DNA of 47,640 nt from Zhongshania sp. (GTDB lineage: Bacteria > Pseudomonadota > Gammaproteobacteria > Pseudomonadales > Spongiibacteraceae): contig JAGPVP010000048.1 in NCBI GenBank assembly GCA_018066965.1, positions 1 through 47,640 of the forward strand, in the 5' to 3' direction. Under the pieces are notes generated by a model. That model made no database searches. It worked only from the letters and a program-made list of their open reading frames with translations, and was not told the DNA's origin. The stretch's first letter is position 1; every line of letters begins with the position of its first letter. Shown one piece after another: positions 16,369-27,300 of this stretch. Made by a program: the position numbers and the translations under genes.

Positions 16369-17817
16369 TTAAGCGCCGAGCTTTTCGTTTAAAAGAGAAT
16401 TGATTACGCTGGGGTTGGCTTGGCCTTTCGACGCTTTCATAATTTGGCCGACAAAAAAGCCCAGCATTTTTTTGCGCTTGCCTTCGTCGGCGCCGCGGAA
16501 CTGCTCAACTTGCTCTGGGTTGGCGGCGAGCACTTCGTCTACCATGGCCGCGATAGCACCGGTGTCAGAAACTTGCTTTAAACCTTTGCTATCGATGATG
16601 GCGTCGGCGCTGTCACCTTCTTGGTTCCATAGTGCGTCAAAAACCTGTTTGGCGATTTTACCGGAAATGCTGTTGTCGCGAATACGCTGAATTAAGCCGC
16701 CAAGTTGCTCGGCTGTGACGGGGCTAGCGGCAATATTTAGGTTTTCGCGATTCAGTGCGGCAGAGAGCTCACCGTTTACCCAGTTGGCTGCGAGTTTGGC
16801 GTCGCCAGCGCTGCTGGCGACCGCTTCAAAATAGTCGGCAACTGCACGTTCGCCAGTTAGCAGGTAGGCGTCGTAAGCGGACAGGCCAAAGTCTGCCTCG
16901 AAGCGCTGGCGTTTTGCATCAGGTAATTCTGGCATGCTTGCCAGTAGCTCATCGATTAACGACTGCTCAACGTGCACAGGCAGCAAATCTGGGCAGGGGA
17001 AGTAGCGGTAATCATTGGCTTCTTCTTTGCTGCGCATCGGACGAGTTTCGTTTTTATCGCTGTCGTATAGACGGGTTTCTTGTCTAACTTTGCCACCGTC
17101 TTCAATCAGTTCGATTTGGCGCAATACTTCGGTTTTGATGGCGCGTTCAACAAAGCGGAAGGAGTTAATGTTTTTAAGCTCGGCGCGGGTGCCGTATTCC
17201 TCTTGGCCCTTGGGGCGAATTGACACGTTGGCGTCGCAGCGCAGCGAGCCCTGCGACATATCGCCATCGGAAATGCCGAGGTAGGTCACAATTGAGTGTA
17301 TTTTTCGCAGATACGCGACGGCCTCTTCGGCGCTGCGCATATCGGGTTCAGAGACGATTTCGATTAACGGTGTGCCAGCGCGGTTGAGGTCAATGCCTGA
17401 CATACCTTGATAATCTTCGTGTAGCGATTTACCGGCGTCTTCTTCTAAGTGGGCGTGGTGAACACGGATGCTGCGGGTGCTGCCGTCGCTTAGGCTTATT
17501 TCGACAATACCGGGGCCAACAATGGGGAAATCCATTTGCGTGGTTTGATAGCCCTTAGGTAAATCGGGGTAGAAATAATTTTTGCGGTCAAAAACTGAGT
17601 CGCGGCAAATATCGGCATCGATGGCGAGGCCAAACAGGATGGCATTTTTTACCGCTTGTTCGTTTAGCACGGGCAAGGTGCCGGGCATGGCCAGGTCTAC
17701 GGCACTAGCCTGGGTATTAGCGTCGGCGCCGAAGGCGGTGCTAGAGCCAGAGAAAATCTTAGATTTAGTGGTGAGCTGGACGTGAATTTCCAGACCAATT
17801 ACAACTTCCCATTCCAT
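16369..17817 (-). CDS. gatB: Asp/Glu-tRNA amidotransferase subunit B
   Basis: GatB is the tRNA-binding and kinase subunit of GatCAB, which turns Glu-tRNA(Gln) or Asp-tRNA(Asn) into the amidated form. The 482-aa protein is full length: the cradle domain opens [22 protein letters not shown] and the [13 protein letters not shown] segment are in the active-site region, and a C-terminal YqeY-like tail domain binds the tRNA elbow. The start has AAGGAAA upstream. It follows gatA by 11 nt, giving operon order gatC-gatA-gatB on the minus strand. Confidence 0.97.
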   Translation of the reverse strand: MEWEVVIGLEIHVQLTTKSKIFSGSSTAFGADANTQASAVDLAMPGTLPVLNEQAVKNAILFGLAIDADICRDSVFDRKNYFYPDLPKGYQTTQMDFPIVGPGIVEISLSDGSTRSIRVHHAHLEEDAGKSLHEDYQGMSGIDLNRAGTPLIEIVSEPDMRSAEEAVAYLRKIHSIVTYLGISDGDMSQGSLRCDANVSIRPKGQEEYGTRAELKNINSFRFVERAIKTEVLRQIELIEDGGKVRQETRLYDSDKNETRPMRSKEEANDYRYFPCPDLLPVHVEQSLIDELLASMPELPDAKRQRFEADFGLSAYDAYLLTGERAVADYFEAVASSAGDAKLAANWVNGELSAALNRENLNIAASPVTAEQLGGLIQRIRDNSISGKIAKQVFDALWNQEGDSADAIIDSKGLKQVSDTGAIAAMVDEVLAANPEQVEQFRGADEGKRKKMLGFFVGQIMKASKGQANPSVINSLLNEKLGA

Positions 17818-17828
17818 AGTCGCTTTCC

Positions 17829-19283
17829 TTATACGCTGCCGGGAGCGGCTTGCTGGTGCCAGTCGCTACGCTGTTGGTACTGATGCGCAGCGGCGAGCAG
17901 GGTGGTTTCGTCAAAATCGCGACCAATTAATTGCAGGCCAACGGGTTTGCCTTTGGTAAAGCCGGCGGGCAATGAGATTGCCGGTAGCCCTGCTAAGTTA
18001 ACGGCGATAGTGTAAATGTCTTCCAAGTACATGGTAACGGGATCGCTAACTTTTTCACCCAGCGCGAACGCGGGGTTTGGGGTGGTGGGGCCGGCGATAA
18101 TATCGACGGATTTAAAGGCCTCGTCAAAATCTTGCTTAATTAAGCGGCGAATTTGCTGGGCTTTGCGGTAGTAGTCATCGTAAAAACCAGATGAAAGTGC
18201 GTAGGTGCCGATCAATATTCGACGCTTCACTTCCTCGCCAAAACCTTCGGCGCGGGTGCGGGTATAAAGGTCGTCTAAATCTTTTGGGTTTTCGCAACGA
18301 TATCCGTAGCGTACGCCATCGAAACGTGCCAGATTAGTCGATGCTTCTGCGGGTGCAATAATATAGTAACAAGGTACCGCTAAATGGGTGTGTGGCAGAC
18401 TGATTGATTTAATTTCTGCGCCCATTTTCCGATATTCATCGAGCGAAGCTTCTATGGCTGACGCGATCTCTGGGTCTAGGCCCGCACTAAAATATTCTTT
18501 GGGTACGCCGATTTTTAGTCCGCTGAGGTTTTTGCTCAGACCGGCGATATAGTCTGGCACAGCGACGTTCATGCTGGTGCTGTCGCGGTGGTCAAATCCC
18601 GCCATTGTTTGAAGTAGTAAGGCATTATCTTCGGCGGTTTTCGCCATCGGTCCGCCTTGGTCAAGGCTGGATGCAAACGCGATCATACCGTAACGAGAAA
18701 CACGCCCGTAGGTCGGCTTTAAACCCGTGAGTCCGCAGAGCGCGGCTGGTTGGCGAATAGAGCCGCCGGTGTCGGTGCCTGTCGCTGCTGGCGCGAGTCC
18801 TGCGGCAATGGCCGCTGCTGAACCACCAGATGAGCCGCCGGGCACGCAGTCGGTGTTCCAAGGGTTGCGGACTGGGCCGTAAAAGCTAGTTTCATTCGAC
18901 GAGCCCATGGCGAATTCGTCGAGATTGGTTTTGCCTAGGGTCACGACGCCGGCGTCAGCGAGTCGGTCCACGACGGTGGCGTTGTACGGTGCAATAAAAT
19001 TATCCAGCATTTTTGATGCGCAGCTGGTGCGAATACCCTTGGTGCAAAAAATATCTTTGTGGGCAATGGGTACGCCACAGAGAGCGCCGGCTGTGCCATT
19101 TTGACGTGCTTGATCTGCGCTGCGGGCTTGCTCAAGGGCTTGTTCTGCAGTCACGGTGATAAAGCTGTTGTAGTTGCCGTCGTGTTTAGTAATGGCGTCG
19201 AGATATTGCTGGGTAATTTCTTCGCTGGAAAACGTTTTTGCTTCCAGTCCGCGAAGAATGTCGGCAATCGTATGATTGGGCAT
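17829..19283 (-). CDS. gatA: Asp/Glu-tRNA amidotransferase subunit A
   Basis: GatA is the glutaminase subunit of GatCAB and releases ammonia from glutamine. It belongs to the amidase-signature family. The catalytic triad is visible as Lys76 (AHKD), cis-Ser151 (PGGSSGGS) and the nucleophile Ser175 ([10 protein letters not shown]). The 484-aa length is normal. The ribosome site is weak, which may reflect coupling to gatC across a 79-nt gap. The presence of GatCAB means tRNA-Gln or tRNA-Asn is at least partly charged by the indirect route. Confidence 0.97.
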   Translation of the reverse strand: MPNHTIADILRGLEAKTFSSEEITQQYLDAITKHDGNYNSFITVTAEQALEQARSADQARQNGTAGALCGVPIAHKDIFCTKGIRTSCASKMLDNFIAPYNATVVDRLADAGVVTLGKTNLDEFAMGSSNETSFYGPVRNPWNTDCVPGGSSGGSAAAIAAGLAPAATGTDTGGSIRQPAALCGLTGLKPTYGRVSRYGMIAFASSLDQGGPMAKTAEDNALLLQTMAGFDHRDSTSMNVAVPDYIAGLSKNLSGLKIGVPKEYFSAGLDPEIASAIEASLDEYRKMGAEIKSISLPHTHLAVPCYYIIAPAEASTNLARFDGVRYGYRCENPKDLDDLYTRTRAEGFGEEVKRRILIGTYALSSGFYDDYYRKAQQIRRLIKQDFDEAFKSVDIIAGPTTPNPAFALGEKVSDPVTMYLEDIYTIAVNLAGLPAISLPAGFTKGKPVGLQLIGRDFDETTLLAAAHQYQQRSDWHQQAAPGSV

Positions 19284-19362
19284 AGTTCAGATTACTCGTT
19301 ATGGCTGCCGAATGAAGGTGCGGCGGTAAATGTGGTGCGTTGACGCAATAAGCCGCAGCGTT

Positions 19363-19650
19363 TTATTCAATTACTTGAGGTACTAAATACAAACCGTCGG
19401 CGGTTTGTGGTGCGATCTGTTGGAATAGCTCGCGTTGGTTAGTTTCGCTAACTTCGTCGGCACGCAGACGTTGAACGGCATCATGCGGGTTTGCCATAGG
19501 CACTACGTTGGCAGTGTCTACGGCTTGCATGGCGTCAACCATATTTAGAATATCGCCAATGCGTTGGCTGAGTTCGGCGGTTTCTGTTTCTGCGATATTT
19601 ATTCGCGCCAGTCGCGCCAGCTTGGCAATGTCGTTCTGGTCTAAGCTCAT
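19363..19650 (-). CDS. gatC: Asp/Glu-tRNA amidotransferase subunit C
   Basis: GatC is the small subunit that wraps around GatA and stabilises the GatA-GatB interface. The 95-aa protein opens SLDQNDIAKLARLARI, typical of GatC, and ends with the PQVIE motif seen in the family. AAAGG lies about 6 nt before the ATG. It is the first gene of gatCAB and is divergent from mreB across 260 bp (19651-19910). That gap holds a TTGCC/GGCAA hairpin near 19830-19845 but no promoter I can assign with confidence for either side. Confidence 0.95.
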   Translation of the reverse strand: MSLDQNDIAKLARLARINIAETETAELSQRIGDILNMVDAMQAVDTANVVPMANPHDAVQRLRADEVSETNQRELFQQIAPQTADGLYLVPQVIE

Positions 19651-19907
19651 GCTTTACCTTTTGAAAAGTGATTTGCGGCAACACAGGCAGATTTCCGCTG
19701 CGCAAAATGAGGAATGCGTCGGAATTGCAATAAGCTTGCCGGTAAACCGCTAAACTTATCATATTTGCGCCTTGCCCTAAATCCCTGCCGTTGATAGAGT
19801 GGCAAAGTTTTTAAATTAGGGCCTCGCGATGTTGCCGGGCGGCAATCGCTCCCGGTCCGATTAGCCTGGCTCCTGCCCAAAAAAGGGGCCGTATAAGGTG
19901 ACAATGA

Positions 19908-20948
<1,041 letters not shown>

Positions 20949-20981
20949 TAATTATTCGCCCCGCGGAGGGAGGACGCAGCA

Positions 20982-21815
20982 ATTAAACCGGTATTCTCCA
21001 ATCGCTCGTCCGTTGGTGGCCGACTGCTGATTTTTGGTGGCCTAGCACTGGTGCTGATCTTAGTCGGTCAGCGCCTAGAATTTATGGCGCCACTGCGTAC
21101 TCAATTGTCACTTGTCGCGGCCCCATTTTATTGGGTGGTTGATGTTCCTAGTCGCATGATGAATCAATTCAGCGACTCTTGGAGCAGCCGAAGCGAACTC
21201 ATGGCAGATAATGAACGCCTGCGTTCCGAGTCGCTCATTCTCAATGCCAAACTTCAAAAATACATCGAACTGCGCGCTGAAAATGTGCGCCTTCGTGAAT
21301 TGATGAATTCTGCAGAACGGGTTAACGATACGGTGGTAGTTGCCGAGGTTATTGCGGTGGCGTCTGATCCAAACCGTCATCAGTTACTGGTCGATAAGGG
21401 CAGCCGTGATGGCGCGTTTGTTGGTCAGCCAGTAATAGATGCCAGTGGTTTACTTGGACAAATCACCGATGTGGGCGTATTGCAAAGCCGGGTATTACTT
21501 ATTACCGATAGCGCACACGCGCTGCCGGTTCGCGTTAGTCGCAATGGGTTGCGCGCCATTGCGGAAGGCACTGGACTTATTGACGAATTGGCATTGACTC
21601 ACGTAGCTGCCACAACCGATATTCAGGTGGGTGATTTGCTCGTCAGCTCCGGACTCGGGGGGCGTTTTCCCAGCGGTTACCCGGTTGGGGAAGTGATAGA
21701 AGTGTCGATAGATCCGGGTAAACCCTTTGCAGAGGTTCGTGCCCGCCCTATGGCCCAATTGGATCGCAGTCGCAATGTCTTACTGGTTTTCAGTGAGCAG
21801 AAGATCGAGGAATAG
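20982..21815 (+). CDS. mreC: Rod-shape protein MreC with probable ATT start
   Basis: MreC is a bitopic inner-membrane protein whose periplasmic part links MreB to PBP2. Family members have a short basic N terminus, one membrane helix, a coiled coil and a beta-rich domain. All are present only if translation begins upstream of the first ordinary start (GTG at 21051, inside the membrane helix). The frame is open back to a stop at 20949-20951 and contains no ATG, GTG or TTG before 21051. An ATT at 20982 lies 7 nt after GGAGGA and would give IKPVFSNRSSVGGRL before the helix, matching the IKPLF opening of Pseudomonas MreC. Coiled coil is about residues 60-100. I annotate 277 aa from ATT. Confidence 0.85.
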   Translation: MKPVFSNRSSVGGRLLIFGGLALVLILVGQRLEFMAPLRTQLSLVAAPFYWVVDVPSRMMNQFSDSWSSRSELMADNERLRSESLILNAKLQKYIELRAENVRLRELMNSAERVNDTVVVAEVIAVASDPNRHQLLVDKGSRDGAFVGQPVIDASGLLGQITDVGVLQSRVLLITDSAHALPVRVSRNGLRAIAEGTGLIDELALTHVAATTDIQVGDLLVSSGLGGRFPSGYPVGEVIEVSIDPGKPFAEVRARPMAQLDRSRNVLLVFSEQKIEE

Positions 21816-21834
21816 CGCATGGACTCACATGCGC
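21815..21834 (+). promoter_or_regulatory. Hairpin over the mreD start codon
   Basis: GCGCATG (21815-21821) and CATGCGC (21828-21834) form a perfect 7-bp stem with a 6-nt loop that contains the mreD ATG (21819-21821). The Shine-Dalgarno (AGGA, just upstream) stays outside. Ribosomes finishing mreC (stop at 21813-21815) would open the stem, so mreD translation may depend on mreC translation. Confidence 0.5.
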
Positions 21835-22304
21835 ACGGTCTGTGGTTTGTTGTCGTTTCTGTTTTCATTGCCTTATTACTGAGTATTGCCCCCCTTAGCC
21901 CCGATCTAGCGTGGGCCAGACCAGATTGGTTGCTGCTAATTTTAGTGTACTGGTTATTGGCGCTTCCTGAGCGGGTGGGTGTGCTCATCTGTTGGTTGTG
22001 CGGAATATTACTCGATGTTTTACAGGGTGCGGTATTGGGCCAAAATGCCTTCGCCTTGGCCGTCGTTGCCTACCTTATTCAAGTGTCTTATCAGCGTCTG
22101 CGGATGTTTAGTTTACTTAAGCAAGCGGCCTTTGTTTTTCTTCTTGAGCTCTTTCATATCTTAGTCGACCAATGGGCGCAGAATATTAATGGCGTTGCGC
22201 AAACCCATTGGTTGGTCTTCCTGCCCGCGTTAACCACTGGCTTGTTGTGGTTATTTGTGCGGCCGATTGTGGCGTGGTTTCAACGCTTATTCTCGGTGTT
22301 TTAG
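21819..22304 (+). CDS. mreD: Rod-shape protein MreD
   Basis: MreD is a polytopic inner-membrane subunit of the elongasome. The 161-aa protein is almost all membrane: segments near residues 7-27, 33-70 (two), 72-95, 100-122 and 130-158. The charged gaps and the PDWLLLILVYWLLALPERVG region (residues 33-52) are typical. It starts 3 nt after mreC, within a hairpin that covers the ATG, and maf follows after 3 nt, so the four genes are one tight transcription unit. Confidence 0.93.
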   Translation: MDSHAHGLWFVVVSVFIALLLSIAPLSPDLAWARPDWLLLILVYWLLALPERVGVLICWLCGILLDVLQGAVLGQNAFALAVVAYLIQVSYQRLRMFSLLKQAAFVFLLELFHILVDQWAQNINGVAQTHWLVFLPALTTGLLWLFVRPIVAWFQRLFSVF

Positions 22305-22307
22305 ATT

Positions 22308-22898
22308 ATGCACAATGGCGATGTGCTTATTCTTGCGTCTGGGTCGCCGCGCCGCGCCGAGTTATTGACGCAAATCGGCGTAGCATTTCAGATTGTGCCC
22401 GCCGATATTGATGAATCCCCAATTAGCGGCGAGTTAGCGGCAGATTATGTTCAGCGCATGGCAAATGAAAAAGCGGCGGCGGTTGCTGCGCTATATCCTC
22501 ATCGCGTGGTGTTAGGCGCAGACACCTCGGTTATTGTCGACGGTGAAATTTGGGGAAAGCCCTTAAGTCGCCAACATGCTAAGGTAATGCTGACAAGCCT
22601 GAGTGGGCGTTGTCATCAGGTAATCACTGCGCTCGCTGTATACAGCAGTGCCAGCTTAGACGTAGTACAAAGTGTTACCGAAGTGCAGTTTGGCGCATTA
22701 ACTGCGGCGCAAATACATGCCTATATCGCCACCGGCGACGCCGATGACAAAGCGGGTGCCTATGGTATTCAAGGCGCCGCGGGCTGCTTTGTAAAACACC
22801 TGAGCGGTAGCTATTCTGGCGTGATGGGTTTGCCTTTATATGAAACAGCGGTTTTGCTGGGCAAAGCCGGAATTATTGTAGAGCCAGGGAATGAGTGA
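22308..22898 (+). CDS. maf: Maf-like nucleoside triphosphate pyrophosphatase (YhdE type)
   Basis: Maf/YhdE proteins hydrolyse dTTP, UTP and modified pyrimidine nucleotides to monophosphates as house-cleaning enzymes. The 196-aa protein has the family motif ASGSPRRAELL (residues 9-19), LGADTSVIVDG with the catalytic aspartate and GAYGIQGAAGCFVKHLSGSY. Position between mreD and rng points to the YhdE subfamily rather than YceF. It overlaps rng by 8 nt. Confidence 0.94.
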   Translation: MHNGDVLILASGSPRRAELLTQIGVAFQIVPADIDESPISGELAADYVQRMANEKAAAVAALYPHRVVLGADTSVIVDGEIWGKPLSRQHAKVMLTSLSGRCHQVITALAVYSSASLDVVQSVTEVQFGALTAAQIHAYIATGDADDKAGAYGIQGAAGCFVKHLSGSYSGVMGLPLYETAVLLGKAGIIVEPGNE

Positions 22899-24354
22899 AG
22901 AGATTTTAATTAATGTTACGCCGGTAGAGACCCGCGTCGCGGTGGTCGAAAACGGTGTGCTGCAAGAAGTGTATATTGAGCGCAGCCGTTCGCGTGGCAT
23001 CGTGGGAAATATTTATCAGGGCAAGGTCGTGCGGGTTTTACCCGGAATGCAGGCGGCTTTTGTCGATATCGGTTTAGAACGGACCAGTTTTATTCACGCC
23101 TCAGACATCGCCTGCTTAGATACCGAAAGCGGCGAGCACGCGGATATACGCACTAAAATTCGCGAAGGCCAACTGCTTACAGTTCAAGTCAGCAAAGATC
23201 CCATGGGCACCAAAGGCGCGCGCTTAACGACGCGTTTGTCGGTGTCGTCACGCTATTTAGTGTATATGCCGAGGGCGGCGCATATTGGCGTATCACACCG
23301 CATTGACGACGAAGAAGAGCGGCAGCGGTTACGAGATGTATTGGAAGCTGCGGCACGTGTTGACGATGAAGATTTGCGCGACGGCTATATATTGCGCACC
23401 GCCGCAGAGGGTGCCGGCGAAGATGAAATGCACGCCGATGTTCAGTTTTTAAAACGGTTGTGGGCGGCTGTTGAACGCCGTATGAAGCGAGATACGGCGC
23501 CGAGTGTTATTTACGAAGATTTACCGCTGTTTATGCGCACCATGCGCGATTTGGTTAGGCCTGGCTTAGAAAAGATTCGTATCGACTCCCGTGAGAGCTT
23601 TCAGCGGGTAGCGCAATTTGCTGCAGATTATTTACCTGAGATTAGCTCGCAGCTTGAATATTATCCCGGTGAGCGACCCATATTTGATCTTTACGGTGTG
23701 GAAGATGAAATTCAAAAAGCCTTGGGGCGCAAAGTAGAGCTTAAGTCGGGCGGCTATTTGATCATCGATCAAACCGAGGCGATGAGTACCATCGATATTA
23801 ACACCGGTGCCTTTGTCGGACATCGTAATCTTGAAGAAACCATTTTTAAAACCAATCTTGAGGCTGCTGCGTCGCTGGCCAGACAACTGCGTTTGCGAAA
23901 TCTTGGCGGCATTATCATTATCGATTTTATCGACATGAAAGACCCTGAGCATCGCCGCCAAGTGTTGCGCGCTTTAGAGCGTGCGATGGAAAAGGACTAT
24001 GCGAAAACCTCAATTACTGGTGTTTCTGAACTGGGCTTGGTGGAAATGACGCGTAAGCGTACCCGCGAAAGTCTTGAACATATTCTCTGTGAAACCTGCC
24101 ACTACTGCCACGGCCGAGGTTCACTAAAATCTCCTGAAACCGTGTGTTATGAAGTGTTTAGGGAAATTTTGCGCGAGTCGCGGGCCTACGAAAGCAAGCG
24201 TTTACTGGTGCTGGCATCTCAGGAAGTTGTCGACCGCCTGCTTGATGAAGAGTCTGCCAATGTGGCAGATCTGGAAGAATTTATTGGCGCGAGTATCCGC
24301 TTCCAAGTGGAGTCGGTATACACCCAGGAGCAGTTTGATGTTGTTTTGCTTTGA
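22891..24354 (+). CDS. rng: Ribonuclease G
   Basis: RNase G is an RNase E-type endonuclease that matures the 5' end of 16S rRNA and degrades some mRNAs. The 487-aa length matches RNase G, without the RNase E scaffold tail. An S1 domain spans about residues 37-125; the catalytic aspartates are in TIDINTG and IIIDFIDM; the Zn-link cysteines are in CETCHYCHGRG. The mreBCD-maf-rng context is diagnostic. It starts within the end of maf. Confidence 0.96.
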   Translation: MSEEILINVTPVETRVAVVENGVLQEVYIERSRSRGIVGNIYQGKVVRVLPGMQAAFVDIGLERTSFIHASDIACLDTESGEHADIRTKIREGQLLTVQVSKDPMGTKGARLTTRLSVSSRYLVYMPRAAHIGVSHRIDDEEERQRLRDVLEAAARVDDEDLRDGYILRTAAEGAGEDEMHADVQFLKRLWAAVERRMKRDTAPSVIYEDLPLFMRTMRDLVRPGLEKIRIDSRESFQRVAQFAADYLPEISSQLEYYPGERPIFDLYGVEDEIQKALGRKVELKSGGYLIIDQTEAMSTIDINTGAFVGHRNLEETIFKTNLEAAASLARQLRLRNLGGIIIIDFIDMKDPEHRRQVLRALERAMEKDYAKTSITGVSELGLVEMTRKRTRESLEHILCETCHYCHGRGSLKSPETVCYEVFREILRESRAYESKRLLVLASQEVVDRLLDEESANVADLEEFIGASIRFQVESVYTQEQFDVVLL

Positions 24355-24386
24355 TCTGGGTAGTCGGTAATAGTGGGTGACGACTG

Positions 24387-27300
24387 ATGCTTGTTCGAGC
24401 AATTCGCCAGCTTTATGCCTTGCTCTGGGGTGCCGCCTTGGTACTGCTGGTGGTTTTGGCTTTGTATGCGAGTTTGGGTCGTCAGTATATTGGCTTGGTA
24501 GATCGCTACCAGCAGGCTATTTTTCAGCGTATTGAAGCGTTTACTGGCGTTGCCATGCAGGCCGCGAGCATGCAGGGGAGCTGGGCCGGTTTGTCACCGG
24601 TTATTGAGCTTAGCGATTTTCGCCTTGGTAGTGAATCGGCGGTGCACTTAGATCATGCCCGTATAGAAATTGATGTGCTGTCGTCATTGCTCACCGGTAC
24701 ACCCAAAGTGCGTCAAATTCAGGCCGGCACCCTGAGTATGGAGCTAGAGCAAACGACTGACGGACGCTGGCGGGTGCCGGGTCTGGTAAACGACAACGCC
24801 ACCGCAGGCAATCCTGAAATGTTAATCGATTCAGTGCTGGGCATACGCAGCGCTGCATTGGGTTTATTTGCGATAAATCTACGTTATGCCAATGGCGACG
24901 TGACGCACATAAGTAGCCGTGACTTTTCTTTGCGTAGCGACGATAAATTTCGGCGTATTTACGCGCAGTTAAATACCGACAGCGACGGCGATATTCAACT
25001 GTTGCTGGAGTCTTATGGTGATCCTCGCAATGCTGAGAAATTCAGCGCCAACGCCTATATGGTTATTGATGGTAGTCGCTTGTCGGCGATAGCACCGATA
25101 TTCCAGCAGAGCGCGCCGCTGTTTGATAGCGAGGTCAGTGGCGAGTTGTGGCTAAATTGGCGGCGCGGCCAGCGCATTAGTTTAAGCGGTGTGCTCAACG
25201 CACCGGAACTGGCGGTGGGTGTGTTGTGGGGCGCTGACGACGCCTTTTTAGAAGACGTTAATATGCGCTTTGCGGGTAGTCATCGCGATGGCTTTTGGCG
25301 TATTAGCTTCACAGAGTTTGACGCCCAGTGGCGGGACCATCGTTTAGATTTGGCGGGTATTTCGGTACGTCATCCAGAGGACACGCTGTGGCGCTTTACG
25401 CTGCCGCAGCTTGAGGTTGGCGCGACGAACGCCCTGCTAACCGAGAGCGAAATACTGCCCGAGCACTTACAGGACGTGCTGGCAGACTTGGCCCCCGACG
25501 GCCACCTAAATCATATTCAGTTTGATCTTTATACCAGTGATTCGGGTGTCGATAGCTTTGTACTCAGGGCAGAAGCCTCGAAGCTAAGTGTGCAGCCGTG
25601 GCAGGGCGCACCCGGCGCCGAGGGCCTATCCGGCTATCTTGAGATTGGTCCCCAGCAAGGAACATTGATGTTGAGCTCGGCGGCCTTGTCACTTTCTTTT
25701 CCACATTTATATGACAAGGCCTTTGATCTTAATGAGGTAAAGGCAGATATCCGCTGGGAATTTGACGAGCAGCGCCTGCGCTTACATAGCGGTTTAATTA
25801 GCGCTAAAAGTGCCGATAAGCCTATGGCGGCAATGCTGCGTTTGGATTTGCCGCTGCATAAGGATGCCAAGCCAGACCCAACGATGACGTTGGTTATTGG
25901 TGCGCAGGATATTGATGCCAGCCAGCATAAAACGTTTACGCCAAATATACTCAGCGACGAACTTCAGCAGTGGCTGGATGACAGCATTCGAGGTGGCCGC
26001 GCCAAAACGGCAGGCTTTATATTTCACGGCTCGCTGCTGGCGCACACTGAGCATCATCCCTCGGTACAGCTAGCTCTCGATCTTGCCGATGTTGAGTTGC
26101 GCTACCTTAATGATTGGCCCGCAGTAACGGCCGAGCGGGCAAGCCTGCTTATTAATAATGCGGAAGTATTCGCTGCCTCAGATTCTGCGAGCTTACTTGG
26201 TTTAGCGTTGGGGCCGTTGGCGGTGAGTGTTACGCCGTCGTCGAGTGGTCACTCGGTACTGGATGTTGCGACGACTGCGACGCCAAATTTTAAACAGATA
26301 AAGACCTTGCTGATTGATACGCCGCTACATGCCTATATTGGTAACACCTTCGACTCGTGGACGGGCGAGGGGGGTGCCGAGGTCGATTTTGGCCTTAAAT
26401 TGCAGTTTGCCGAAGAACACGCGCTAGAGGTCAGTGTCGATGCCGATATCGATTTTACGACGCTAGGCTTACCTGATTATCGCTTGACCTTAAGCGAGGC
26501 AAATGGCCATTTGCACTATGGTTCTACTGACGGCTTAAGCAGCAACAATTTGCGTGCGAAGGTGTTTGAGCGACCACTAGCCGTGGCGATTAGTCAAAGC
26601 GGGCGCCAGGTCGATGTCGATGTTAACGGCAATGTTGCCGCGAACGACGTGGCGCAGTGGCTGCGCACCCCGGTATTGCAATTCTTTAGCGGCAATAGTG
26701 ATATTCGGCTGCATATTAAAGCAGGCGGCGAAAATCCTGGCTTAACACTGAGCTCCGATTTACTAGGCGCAGAAATATCCCTGCCCCAGCCTTTTTATAA
26801 GCCTGCTGAGGCGCAACGTGCGCTGGCAATTTCGCTGCCGTTTGGTGGCGATGATCAATTAATGCAATTGAATTTAGCAGATCAAATTAACCTGACCTTG
26901 GGCTTTAGTGAGGGCAGTGTCTACGGTGCAAATTTAACCTTGGGGCCGTTGGCACTTGGCCGGTCAGCGCCGCGACCGCGCCTAGGGCAATTTAATATTG
27001 ATGGCCACGTTGAGTTTGCGACCTTTGAGCAATGGCAAAAAATTGCCAATCGATATATGGCGACTACCCAGCCTGGCGATGGTGCTGGGATGGTTATCGG
27101 GGTGACGGATCTTCATCTCGATGATGTCGATATTTTAGATCATCTACTCGAAGACGTTCGCCTTACGCTCACTGAAAATATAGATAGCTGGCAGCTTAGA
27201 CTAGATAGTCGTCAAGTGTCTGGTGATCTGACGTTCCCGCGCAATAATTCCTTGGCGGTCTCGACGGTGGCATTAGATAAGTTGGTTTTACCACCGTTTA

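Noticed and set aside
21051-21815. mreC starting at GTG 21051
   Set aside because: It would begin inside the membrane helix, has no ribosome site, and loses the conserved KPVF N terminus.
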